Source: Cryptomeria japonica
Lineage: Eukaryota; Streptophyta; Pinopsida; Cupressales; Cupressaceae
Assembly: GCF_030272615.1 (NCBI RefSeq)
Contig: NW_026729267.1
Location: forward strand, 64,001 to 120,824
DNA: 56,824 bases
Direction: 5' to 3'
The position numbers and the translations under genes were made by a program. This document shows positions 22,055 through 31,779 of the stretch, piece after piece. Numbering within the stretch: position 1 is the first letter of the stretch; every line of letters begins with the position of its first letter. The notes below the pieces were generated by a model. The model was given only the letters and a program-made list of their open reading frames with translations, did no database searches and had not been told where the DNA came from.

Positions 22055-23062
22055 TGTAGCATCCTAAATTGTACTCCCTTACAATTTTTTCCTCGTTTGG
22101 GCCCTCACCTTGGCACTCTTGTCCTGAGGCCTTATCAGAGCCCTAATTTTGCTCACACCATGCAAATAAATCTTGTTTTTACAATGCACACTTTCTTTCC
22201 CCATTTCATGTGTCCTTGATTGGTCGAGACCAGGGTGCTAGTGATCTGATCCTCCTAATCAGGACCTATTTTTGGGCCCTTCAATGGTAACATTATTTTG
22301 GTGGGGACCTAGATCCCATGTCGGCTCATGTACGAAAATTAAATAGTTTTTGAACAAGCATGTATAAAATAAGGTCTACCCCCCTCATTTTGGTACCAAT
22401 TCAAATTCATATCCACTCGAGAGAGCAAAATTGAGATCTACATTCAAGTGAGAAAGCAATCAATCTTCTTTCAAGCATTAGAGCAAAATTAATGTCAAGG
22501 TTAAAGTATTGGAGTTGACATTCATGTTCTATGTTTATGAAAACTTCATAAAACCCCAATTTCTTATGGAAATAAAAAAAATCCATTAAAAGGTACAATA
22601 TTAGTGTTTCAAACATTATTTAGGATTTCCCTCAAAAGGAGATCACTTTCATTACTACAATTCAGCTACATTTCATTTATTTTTCATGGTTAATTCCAAA
22701 ATTAGGGTTTGACCTAAGGTAAGCCCCTATTCCCAACCTATTTCCCTTCTCTAGTGTGTGCAGGAACAACTATGGAGCCGTGATCTTCAAAATTGGCTTT
22801 ATTTACAAAGATAAACAGGTTCCCCTTTGGATGGTGAAAAGTGCAGAGGACCTAAGATATGGGCATTCTAGTCCCAACATTTCAAGAGCATCTTTTGGGA
22901 ATAGATCTGAAAACTCTTACATTGCTCGAATCTAGGTTTGTGGCTCGATCTGGTGATTTTGGCTCACTGTTTATGCATTTTTGCTTCAATTCCAAAACAT
23001 TTACCCTAATTTCAGCATTTTAACAATTCAATTTAAAAGAGGATCCTTCCCCAAAGTGAATC
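22055..23062 (+). repeat. Truncated gypsy LTR (Gypsy-2)
   Basis: Starts TGTAGCATCCTAAATTG and follows the Gypsy-1 LTR plan: a GTCGGCTCATG block, TATAAAAT at 22373, then ATTCCAAAATTAGGGTTTGACC. It loses its last 100 or so bases at 23062, where the next LTR begins directly after CCAAAGTGAATC. Its internal region is not seen. It may be a solo LTR or a 5' LTR into which Gypsy-3 inserted. Confidence 0.75.
22373..22380 (+). promoter_or_regulatory. TATA box of Gypsy-2 LTR
   Basis: TATAAAAT in the same relative position as the TATA boxes of the related LTRs. Confidence 0.5.
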
Positions 23063-23241
23063 TATAGCATCCTAAAATTGTGACACTTGCAATTTCGACT
23101 GCATTTTGGTCTTCACGATGGCGACGCAACATGCAACCTGAATGGAGACCCCGAAACCTGATTACGACACTAAAAACTACATTTTTCAAGCACCCTGGCC
23201 TGAACCTCCTTGCACCTTGCTGTCCCGGGAGGTGGGACCAG

Positions 23242-23330
23242 AGCGCCCAGCGCCCTGGTCCTTCAGGACCAAGGCGCCCAGTGCCCTGGTCCCCCAGGAC
23301 CATGGCGCCCAACACCCTGGTCCCTGGGCC
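23242..23330 (+). repeat. GC-rich 30-bp tandem repeat, three units
   Basis: Units start at 23242, 23272 and 23303 and share a GCGCCCAGYGCCCTGGTCC core followed by CAGGACCA. Each of the first two units can fold through GGTCC/GGACC. The Gypsy-1 LTR has one looser copy of this text, so the array is specific to Gypsy-3. Confidence 0.75.
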
Positions 23331-23455
23331 TATTTTGGGCCCGGTCTCCTATGGGGTCTCGGGTCTTTTTGTTTGCAATTTGGAAATTATCTTTCCTGGT
23401 CGGCCTAAGGTCGGGAAAATCAGTCTTTTAACCCTAATTGGCAAGTATATAAACT

Positions 23456-23462
23456 ACATTTT
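23456..23462 (+). promoter_or_regulatory. TATA box of Gypsy-3 LTR
   Basis: TATATAA preceded by GGCAAG, as in the Gypsy-1 3' LTR, and followed by a CTC.TTTCATTTGGACATA segment that is also shared. Confidence 0.6.
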
Positions 23463-23525
23463 CCTCTTTCATTTGGACATAAGATGATATACATACATGA
23501 TGGAAAAAGTGTGGAAACTATACTC

Positions 23526-23567
23526 AAGCATTCGAGCATTCAAGCATTCAAGCATTCAAGCATTCCT
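23526..23567 (+). repeat. AGCATTCA octamer run
   Basis: About five tandem copies of AGCATTCA, one with a G change. The Gypsy-1 LTRs have two or three looser copies at the corresponding place. Confidence 0.8.
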
Positions 23568-24354
23568 TCTAAGTCTCCATTCAAGGCTAAGTGTTGAATT
23601 CAAGACAAGGATTCAACCATTGAAGAGGAGATCACTTACTACATACTACATATTACATACAACAATACAACAAACAACAACATCTATACCTTCGCACATA
23701 AGGATACAAACATCCTTACAACAAGGTATTAGTACTTGTTTTACATTACAGACATTTACATTTACAGCATTTCTCATTTCTTGGTTAATTCCAAAATCGG
23801 GGTTTGACCTAAAGGCAAACCACTAATCCCTAAACCCCCAATCGTCTTCGCTTTTCTGTGTGTAGGTTGCAGGTACGCGGCTGAAATTGAAGATCTGGAA
23901 TCCTTGTGCAGAGACAAACAGATCCCCCTTCGTTTCGCGGATTTTTCGGAGGACCGTGGTGCCGGGCGCCATCGTCCTGACAACTTTTGCTCAAATTTGT
24001 AGGACAGCGCCGTATCGACATTTTACTGCTAATTCCAGGTCCGCAGCTTCATCCTATATTCCTATCTCAGTTTATAAGCGAATCTTTGTCACTTTCTATG
24101 CATTCCTAGCTTAATTCTTCTATCAACATTCTTTACAAAAGAGGGTAGCCTTGCTGTCTTAACCCTTGAAACTCATTTAGCATCTAATCTTGCATTGTGT
24201 GGGATTGGATCTTGTGGGTTTCAACCCCTCTTTTGAATGTAAAGTCTCTCCCTTAAGTGAAAACCATCAACCCTAGCGACCTCCCTTCTCTCTCCTCGGA
24301 GTTGGAAGAGGGGAGTGCAACTAGGGTTCGATTGCAATTTTTCGCTTTACATTT

Positions 24355-24370
24355 TGGTGAACTCGACGTG
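24355..24370 (+). other. Gypsy-3 primer-binding site
   Basis: TGGTGAACTCGACGTGAA begins three T residues after the LTR end. It shares TGGTGAAC with Gypsy-1 and GTGAAC further on with Gypsy-B. The tRNA was not identified. Confidence 0.55.
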
Positions 24371-24743
24371 AACATCCTTTCTGATTATTCATGATTAGAT
24401 CTGAAAATTGATTCCTTGATTACATTTCCATGTTTGATCTTTTGCAAATTTTAGAGGTTAATTGCATAAAAACCCTAAATTTTCTTTTTTGAAAATTGAA
24501 CTTGTGAAATGTTTAATTATTAATGCTTGTTTCAGATCTGCCCTTCTATTACAAATTATCAGTTCATATTTGTGCTTTAATTTTGAAAATTAAGTGGTTA
24601 AGTGTCAAAACCCTAATTTTTGAAACTCTCTTGATTCAACCTTTGTCCGATAATTTCACTGATCAAAACATCTCCAAATCAGCTGTAACTTTGGATTCCG
24701 CAATAAAATCACCATATCTTTCATCCCTGAAAATTTGGAAAAA

Positions 24744-25435
24744 AGTTGCGAGGACCGTGTGCACTCCGAGCGCCATTGTCTCGGACATTTTTTTCGAAAT
24801 TTCGGGAGCAAGATCTTACTGTATTTTCCTGCTCAAATCCAGAATTTTGGCTGATTTTATCAATTATAACACTTTCAAAATTACAGTCGAAGTTGGTCTT
24901 GTGATTGTTTGGTTTAAGGCTTCTAATCATTCGAAAATTGTTGAAATTGAAATTTTGTGTCAAAATTGTGTTCTTATTGCCCTAAATCTGAAAAGTGTGT
25001 TTGCATTCATTCGAAATTTCAGTTCTTTATTCAAATTCTTGCAATTTGTGACTTTTGAAATTCAGTGCTTAATTACAACAACTTTGATTTCCGCTTTCAA
25101 AATTGAATTTTGTGTGAAATTGAGTCAATTTTTAATTTTCAAAACTTGCATTGCTTTTGACATTCCCTCTAAAATCATAAAATTGAAAATTTCAGTTTCC
25201 CTCTCTTTTTCAAAATTCAGATTTTTGCATTTTTCGACAATCTTGGTAGGGTTCAATTTTGAGATTGCAACTTTAATTTGGCCTATCTACAGATCGTAAA
25301 ATCACTCAATTTTTTCAGATTAGCTCTAAAATCATCATAACTTTCATCCCTGCAAATTTTGAAAAAAGTTGCAAGGACCGTGTGCACTCCAAGCGCCACG
25401 GTCCCGGACATTTTTTCCGAAATTTTCGGGAGACT
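24744..25435 (+). repeat. LTR-end-like segments repeated in the Gypsy-3 leader
   Basis: Two direct copies of about 70-170 bases (24744-24812 core and 25367-25435 core) share AGGACCGTGTGCACTCC, GCGCCA and CGGACATTTTTT. Both resemble the LTR text at 23946-24012 (GGAGGACCGTGG, GGGCGCCATCGTCC). The 258-codon open frame spanning 24523-25299 overlaps this low-complexity leader and has no domain, so it is not called as a gene. Confidence 0.6.
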
Positions 25436-25532
25436 GTCATGATTGCATTTAACAGCTTAAATCCAGAAGATTGGCTGATTTTACTGAAAATTGCTACCTC
25501 TAAATTCAAAACTTTATCTCCCTCTCTAGTGC

Positions 25533-27389
25533 ATGAGTTTTACAACAATAAGCCCTACTTACACTATTCCCGTTAGACGAAGCCGTAGAATTAAGTCTTT
25601 CCGAGGTTTAATTACCGAGGAGATGGAACCTAATTTGAACAGCCTTTTTAACGAGGACATGGGTAATTCCTCTAATCCTCCTAATGATGAAGAAGCTCTC
25701 CATGAGGTTTCTGTAGAACAACTTTTGAAATTGGATAATCAATTTGATGATTTTCACCAATGGATGTCTCATGAGTATCCCGATAGTCAAGCTCTTCCTT
25801 TAATTGAGGGTCTAAAACGCATGCTTCAAAGTGATAAGAATGGAATTGATATTTTGCGTGGTATTGCACACATTGTGGATTCGAATGTGATGCCTATAAA
25901 GAGTTGTGCCAAAACTTTAGGTTATACACAACCTCCCACTCAAGTTAATCATTCTATTCCTTTGACAACTTCTATTGCTAGCATACCTACTTTTACATCA
26001 AACATAATGGCTACTTCTATACAGGGCAATCCTTCTTCTTCAATTAACCCTCTTCCTTCATTAAATCCAACTTCTTCATACATTCCTTCAATGAGTGTTC
26101 CTATTACATCTTCACAAATGAACATGACGCAAGGGGGCAATTCATTTAACCATTCTATTCCTCCTTGTAGTGTTCCTCCTGTCCAATCATCTCCTATAAT
26201 TGACTATCATAGAGTCCCGCCACCTTACTCTCTACCTTCTTTCAATAACATAACACCTCCATCTCAATCTAACACGTCTAATATGAACTCTTCGACTGAA
26301 GCGACCATTAATAATCTTGCACAAACCGTCTCTTCTTTACAGCAACAAATTGCCTCTATGAATCAATCTAAGTTTAGTGTGCCCACATTTGATGTTGCGA
26401 GCCCACTTTCTCTTGACATTGTTCGAGCTATTCCCCCTAAACATGTTGAAATCTCGCATTTGGAACTTTATAATGGTAAAGGTGATCCTCTAACACATGT
26501 TAAGACTTTTCAAACAATATGTACCGATTTTGCTTATGACCAAAGGTTGCTTGCAAAACAGTTTACTAGAACATTAAGAGACAAAGCCCTACAATGGTAT
26601 TGCTCGTTGCCTTCTTATTCTATTACTTCTTTTGAACAACTTGCAAATGCTTTCATTCAACAATTTCAAAACAATATAAGTCCTAAAGTTACTTTGATTG
26701 ATTTAATGCATTGTAAACAAGGTGTTAAAGAAAAAGTGACTGATTTCATTGGTAGATATAAACATTTGTATGCTCAAATTTCTTTTCCAGTGCCTGACAA
26801 TGATATTCAAAGAATCTTTATTTCTAATTTATAAAAAGATATTCGAGACAAACTTCTGTTTTCTGAGTTTACTTCTTTCCAACAGTTGTGTGCAACTCTT
26901 CACAATTATCAACTGACTGTGAGTCAAATGGAACAATCACATCCTATGGCTCCGAGTGATAAGGGTGATAGCAGTCAACAACCATTTGGGAAGTTTAAAC
27001 CGAATAGAGATTCCATCAAATTCAATGAAAACATCATCAACAACAATGTGAATACAGCATCAGGTGTGCCTCCTATTTCTAAATTTTTCAAGAAAGAAAG
27101 AAAGTATACTCCTTTGAATGAATCATTGCATAGTATTATGAATAAGTTATTGGAACAAAATGTGCTTACTCTTCCTCCTATAAGGCAAATTGATCCTACA
27201 AAGATTACTTCACCTTATTTTGATAACAAAGCTTTTTGTCAATTTCATCGTCAACCTGGGCATGATACTGAAAAATGTTTTTCTTTAAAGGGTAAAATTC
27301 AAGATTTGATTGATAATAATACTATTTATGTTTCTGGAGTGAATGATAAAGGCAATACATCTGTAGCTCCTCCTAACCAAATTCCTTAA
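25533..27389 (+). pseudogene. Gypsy-3 Gag, one stop codon
   Basis: A frame of 618 codons from ATG 25533 (an alternative ATG is at 25623), broken only by TAA at 26832-26834 where ISNLQ would be expected. The N-terminal third is acidic, then comes a long Ser/Pro/Thr/Asn-rich stretch. A retrotransposon Gag domain follows (about residues 300-450; LELYNGKGDPLTHVKTFQ, then ALQWYCSLP and FQNNI). Near the end, about 27237-27280, is FCQFHRQPGHDTEKC, a CX2HX4HX4C knuckle. This is the structural protein that packages element RNA. A diverged copy is at 51820-53265. Confidence 0.85.
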
Positions 27390-27852
27390 TTAATTGGTAA
27401 TCAATCACTTTTATAAAATTTTGCATTATTTAACCACAATTTTCAATTTCAAATTCAAATTTCCTTCCTTTGTGCATTATTTTTTTTTGTTATTTTTGCT
27501 AATTAAATCACTACAGAGGGGCAATAAGTAGTATTAATTCAAAAGAGTTTCATACATCCTTCATTAGCCATGAATGGTTGCAAAAAAATTGACCAGTACT
27601 ACTATAAATATTTGGCCAACACACAGGCCTTAGCTATCAAAATAGTTTAGCTACCAACATACTCGTCTGCTACATATCTTTAGCTACCCCAATAGTGAAC
27701 AAAATGCTTGAGGATATCACAGTGACTACTTCTAGTTAAGATGGTTATCAAACATACTAACCCTAACATGTTACCTTTAGTTCGATATTTATGAAAACCA
27801 TACTATTAACCAAAGTATTGTTTCAGACACAAAACAAAATAGGGCATAGACC
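27390..27852. other. Unassigned stretch after Gypsy-3 gag
   Basis: AT-rich DNA with no coding signal except the purine-rich CAGAGGGGCAATAAG at 27518-27532. The repeated TAGCTACC / TTTAGCTACC text at 27640-27690 has no known meaning. Confidence 0.4.
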
Positions 27853-27960
27853 TCACTCCTCATCATCACTCATGTCTCTGTTGCGCATGGCCCTATAGTC
27901 GGTAATGACAGGGCACTCTGGATCACATACCCGAAGAGCCGCACTCTTCTCCTTTTCTCC
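27853..27960 (-). other. Candidate terminal coding exon of unknown gene
   Basis: On the minus strand, an AG acceptor-like CCAACAG at 27961-27967 precedes an open stretch. It reads GEKEKSAALRVCDPECPVI, then TDYRAMRNRDMSDDEE and a TGA stop (27853-27855). The composition is protein-like and locally less AT-rich than the flanks, and the acidic end is typical of a true C-terminus. I do not recognise the protein. No further exon could be placed upstream with confidence. It may be the tail of a cellular gene or gene fragment, or chance. Confidence 0.3.
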
Positions 27961-28809
27961 CTGTTGGTAAATAGATTTGTCCCTTTCTTGAAATTTTAAC
28001 AATTATCTTCTTTAAGCAAAATATGACTCTATTTTACCCTTTTAAAGGAAACAAACTACCAATAGTTGGAAGAATTAATAAAAATTCAACATCTGCATTA
28101 GAGGGCAGCTCCTCATATGATTTGCAATGAATTTAGTAGACAAATGATATGCTAATACTTTTAACTAGAAAGAATTGAAAGGCTTCACCATTTATTCATC
28201 AACACAAATAAATGCCTTCAAAACTGTAAACATAGGAAATTTTCTAAAAGAATATTCAAAGGGAGTTCACAGACTCTAATTTACAAACATACTCACTGTA
28301 TAAATTCAAAATAAAATAGAGGCTCAGCAAATACTGATGGCTGACCGATACTCTCTCATGCCTCACAGGGAAAGGGGGATCAAGCAAATCAATACAATAC
28401 GAGACATCCAACAAATAACAACAACCATGAACTGAGGGGAAAATATAGAGATAACTGATCACAAAATTATATCATGCCCATAAAAAATTTCTCAATAAAT
28501 ATTACGAATCTCAGAACACACAGATTCAAAGATTGCATAACACAATATTTCATTGATAATCAATCATTGTATTTTCCAAACAATTCATATGAGAAATCAA
28601 AATATTATCTGCTGCTCTTGAAAATCACAGTTTTTGAAACCCATACAAAGACAAGCTTTTCAGCTTAAATAGCCACCAGGCTCATAGTTTTTACATAATA
28701 AAATTACATTTACTTTCATCCAAGTGAAAGAAACCATTTGAAACAACATAAAAGAAAATAAATTAATAGCCACTAGGCGGCTGACATTTCATCTTTAGAT
28801 CACCTAGGC
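27961..28809. other. Unassigned stretch
   Basis: No domain or clear exon on either strand. Short open frames at 28256-28462 (minus) and 28474-28668 (plus) look random. Two copies of a TTAATAGCCACYAGG text lie near 28665 and 28768. Confidence 0.4.
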
Positions 28810-29190
28810 TTACATCATGGCAGAGGAGGTTATGGATCTATCCTTCTTTGCTGCAGAACCATGCCATTTTAGGTGCACTACCAAGAAGTTTAGGATGACT
28901 TGGAAATAAGGCAGACCAATGTGCAGGATTCTTTGCTTCCACACTTCTTTGTCCATCTTTACCTGTGCAATTTTTGCTTTGTGAACCTCTCAATGGTTTG
29001 AACAGACAATGAGCATTGATTCTATCCTTGCCACCTTTGAAAAGTCATCCGTGGTCAAGGATTTTGTTGTCTGAATGAACTGGATACTCTCTTGAAAAAT
29101 ATTAGTCATGTTTGTAGCCTCTTCAATTGCCTTGGCACCCTCCTTCATGAGCTGAATATCGATACACTTGAGGTCTTTCTGCATCATATC
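28810..29190 (-). pseudogene. ORF A, C-terminal part
   Basis: Minus-strand continuation of the long frame that ends at 47585. It reads MMQKDLKCIDIQLMKEGAKA, then EEATNMTNIFQESIQF, and runs to a TGA at about 28993. The same frame continues beyond it (EVHKAKIAQVKMDKEVWKQ) to a TAA at 28810-28812. The section is helical in character, with likely coiled-coil spacing, and has no known domain. It joins the upstream part in frame when Gypsy-B and one target duplication are removed (NMI-DMMQKDL). Confidence 0.65.
29186..29190. other. Target site duplication of Gypsy-B, left (ATATC)
   Basis: ATATC precedes the LTR at 29191. GTATC follows the other LTR at 47585-47589. One base differs, consistent with an old insertion. 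Confidence 0.7.
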
Positions 29191-30655
29191 TGATGCTCTA
29201 CAAAATGGGGTTATGTTAGACAAAAACCCATGGTTGTATAACACATAAAAACACAAGAAACCAAGAGAAATTTTAGTGTTAATCAACCAAAGACTAATCT
29301 AAGCAGGCATACCAAGACAGACACTAAAAACATAATAAAGCATTTAACTATGAAAAAAAATGCAAGAAGACATCTCCAAATGTCTTCTACCATGCTTGTA
29401 GCTTCTCCTCCCTTGTTCCTCTCCTCTCCAAGTTCCAAATTAGTGTAGCTCTCAGTAGATTTTTGCACTATAGATGCCTTATGGAGGTTCAAGATTGAAA
29501 ATAATTAATCTAAAATGTTATGCAAATGTGAACAAGAGCTAAAATAATAGATTATCTAATTAGTTAATATTGATTTTAAACCAAAAGAGTGAATATGATG
29601 GATTTATGCTAAATGCTCTCAAAAAATGACTATAATGTAATTGCTTGAGAATGCTGGAGGATTTGAAAATGAGGAATGTGAGCTCTATTTATAGGTAAAA
29701 TGGACCAATGGAGGGTTGAGATTGAGTAATCTCAACAAGGGTCAAGATTGAATGATATTTAATCCATGTGAGGGCTTTCAACCCAATCCCAGGATGACAA
29801 GTGTCAACATGAGATGGGTTGAGAGGACAAGGAAGAAGCATTAAATGCTTGACATGACCTGAGGGTTAACTTGGGAGGTGAGGTTAAGGATGGGTTGAGT
29901 GAATAAATTCATTATCCAAAGAATAATGCTTTTATCCAATAGATAAACTCTTGTGCAAGAGTTAGTGAGGATAACCATGGTCAAAACAATAAATGCTTGA
30001 GGAGACACATGGGTTACATGAGGGTTGAGTTTAGGGGTCAAAGTCCCTAACCATGGGTGCAAGTGGATTTAACCATAAATGGTCATGTAAGAGGTTTTAG
30101 TGGTCTGGAAGACTTTACAGGTTAAATTGTTGAACACACAAAGCATTTAATATTTTTCAAAGACTTTGGAGTCTTTGAGAAGTGACTCCAAGTTGCTTAG
30201 GAATGTGACAATAATTAGAGGATGGATTAGGTTAATTAGGAAGGGGTTAAAAGAATCTAGAAGGGGGTTAAGATTGCAAGTGGGTTTGGTGGGTGAGAGA
30301 AAAAAGGATTTTTATTAAAATAAAATTCATTTATTTCAACAAATAGGTGCAACTTGCATTTTTAGGAGAATGCAAGTGGGGGGGATTTTAATGATTTAAA
30401 TAAATGTTTTATTTAATTTATTTAAAAGAGGAAAGGGGATTAAATTGAATAAATAGGATTTATTCATTTAATTGATTGTGAATTTGGTTTAATGAATGAA
30501 TTAAAATAAATTAAATAATTTATTTAATTAATAAGAGGATATTTTGAAGAAGAATTAATTAAATATTAATTTAATTAACTGATGGCTAGTGGATTTTTAA
30601 TCAAATAAATAGAAAATATTCATTTAATTAAAATGGACAGATTTATGTGACTACA
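29191..30655 (-). repeat. Gypsy-B 3' LTR
   Basis: 1465 bp, in minus orientation starting TGTAGTCACATAAATC and ending AGAGCATCA. It matches the other LTR along its full length with scattered substitutions, about 5 percent by eye in a sampled stretch. Open frames in it (29283-29492, 29841-30062) recur in the other LTR and have no domain. Confidence 0.9.
29686..29693 (-). promoter_or_regulatory. TATA box of Gypsy-B 3' LTR
   Basis: TATAAATA on the minus strand followed by GAGCTCACATTCC. It is conserved in the other LTR at 46615-46622. Confidence 0.6.
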
Positions 30656-30668
30656 TTTGCCCCTCTTT
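30656..30668 (-). other. Gypsy-B polypurine tract
   Basis: On the minus strand AAAGAGGGGCAAA lies directly before the 3' LTR start TGTAGTCAC. Confidence 0.75.
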
Positions 30669-30966
30669 GAGACGGTGTGGTTTATCGCATCATTTCAAAG
30701 AAAGAAAAATAGGTGTGAAGAAATATGCCCCATAAAATGTTAATTTAATGGGTGGTATGCCCCCTTGAGAGATGGGCCAAAAATTTTGAAAAATCGGGCG
30801 ACCTCTCGAAAAAGAATGAAAATTGGCGGGGTGATAGAAAAGAAGAATTTAGTGATACTAGTGAACAAATAGAAGAAATAAGAGATAAAATGGAGAAATT
30901 GGAGGCTTTGGAAGTTCACAGGGACCACGTTGGTGAGCGGGGTAAAATTAGGGTTATGGTGAAGGG

Positions 30967-30973
30967 TATATAT
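30967..30973 (+). promoter_or_regulatory. TATA box of the antisense PMD gene
   Basis: TATATAT in the setting GAAGGGTATATATGGGGAGG, on the plus strand, 98 bases before the candidate start codon at 31071. The open frame 30752-31036 overlapping it has no domain and is probably chance. Confidence 0.45.
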
Positions 30974-31145
30974 GGGGAGGAAGGGGTGAAAACAGGTTCA
31001 TTTGCATACGTCTCCATAGTGATTTTTGAGCTCTGATAGTGACCTTTTGAAAGAGAAAGAAGCAGTCAGGATGCCGGTATCGATAGCAGATCATCGGATA
31101 AAGCGAGTTCATCTATTCTAATGGCCAGACGACTATGGACCAGTG

Positions 31146-31779
31146 GTATGTGAATTTGAATTTTTTAATTTCATGCATTTTTAATAGGTTTTTAAGCATG
31201 TCCAAGTTGAGTAAAAAAAATAGCGCTAAAACTGTGTTTTGGCATTGTTGTGAACTAAATTAGCACTTTTGTGCTGCTATAGTGCTTTTGCATAGTGGTT
31301 TTAGTGCTATTGCAAAGTGTAGCATTATTGCATAGTTGAATTAGCGCTTGTGTAGGTTTAGCACTTTTGTGCACCTCTTGTAGTGTTATTGTTTATATGT
31401 GGCGCTATTGTATAGTTGATTTAGTGCTATTGTTGGTTTAGCGCTATTGGGTAGTTGTTTTAGCGTAGTTGCCAGAATATTAGTGCTATTGTTTGCAGAG
31501 TAGTGCTATTGTGTAGGAAAATAGATGCCCCAGTTTTGGAAAGAGAATCTCCTGATGCCAATGATGGATGGATGGAGATGGGAGTTGTTTTGAACCATAG
31601 CAGCCCTATTGAGACTTAGGTCATTAGGATAAATGTCTATTGTAGTATAGGTGTGCCATGATTGCTTACCTATTGAGACCCGAAGATACTTGATCAGAGT
31701 ATATGTTGATAGTCTAGGTTTAAAATTAAAAAAGTTTGAAACAAAATAACTGATGATGATAATTGGTGTATGTGTGTAG
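31146..31779 (+). other. Intron of the antisense PMD gene
   Basis: GT (GTATGTGAATTTG) to AG (GTATGTGTGTAG). Removing it joins DYGPV to EDLRVLQ without a phase change. About half of the intron is the AGCGCT-motif array at 31219-31516. Confidence 0.6.
31219..31516 (+). repeat. Array of about 13 TTAGCGCTATTGT-like motifs
   Basis: Degenerate copies of TTAGCGCTATTGT / TAGTGCTTTTGC at irregular spacing of roughly 20-30 bases. The core AGCGCT is a palindrome. The array lies inside the PMD-gene intron. A second array of the same motif, in opposite orientation, lies at 45802-46036. Confidence 0.75.

Larger units (their letters stand above)
23063..24351 (+). repeat. Gypsy-3 5' LTR
   Basis: 1289 bp, starting TATAGCATCC (the TG start mutated to TA) and ending CTTTACA before TTTTGGTGAAC. 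It has the family plan: GTCGGCCTAAGG block, TATATAA at 23456, then a GGGGTTTGACC segment. It is more GC-rich than its relatives because of the repeat at 23242-23330. Confidence 0.8.
23063..27400 (+). mobile_element. Gypsy-3: LTR, leader and gag of a Ty3/gypsy element
   Basis: Contains a complete LTR (23063-24351), primer site, a 1.2 kb leader and a gag of 618 codons with one stop. No protease, reverse transcriptase, integrase or 3' LTR is visible after 27400, so pol was lost or never present. A purine-rich CAGAGGGGCAATAAG at 27518-27532 resembles a polypurine tract, but no LTR follows it. The gag is far better preserved than the coding zone of Gypsy-1, suggesting a younger insertion. Confidence 0.75.

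Noticed and set aside
24523-25299. 258-codon open frame in the Gypsy-3 leader
   Set aside because: It lies between the primer site and gag in repetitive AT-rich leader, contains two LTR-like repeat segments, and shows no domain.
25608-26140. Minus-strand frames opposite the Gypsy-3 gag
   Set aside because: Shadows of a well-supported plus-strand Gag.
27518-27532. Polypurine tract CAGAGGGGCAATAAG after Gypsy-3 gag
   Set aside because: No LTR start follows, so it cannot be confirmed as an element boundary.
29283-30062. Minus-strand frames in the LTR (69 and 73 codons)
   Set aside because: They recur in both LTRs of Gypsy-B with equal decay and show no domain. Treated as LTR sequence.
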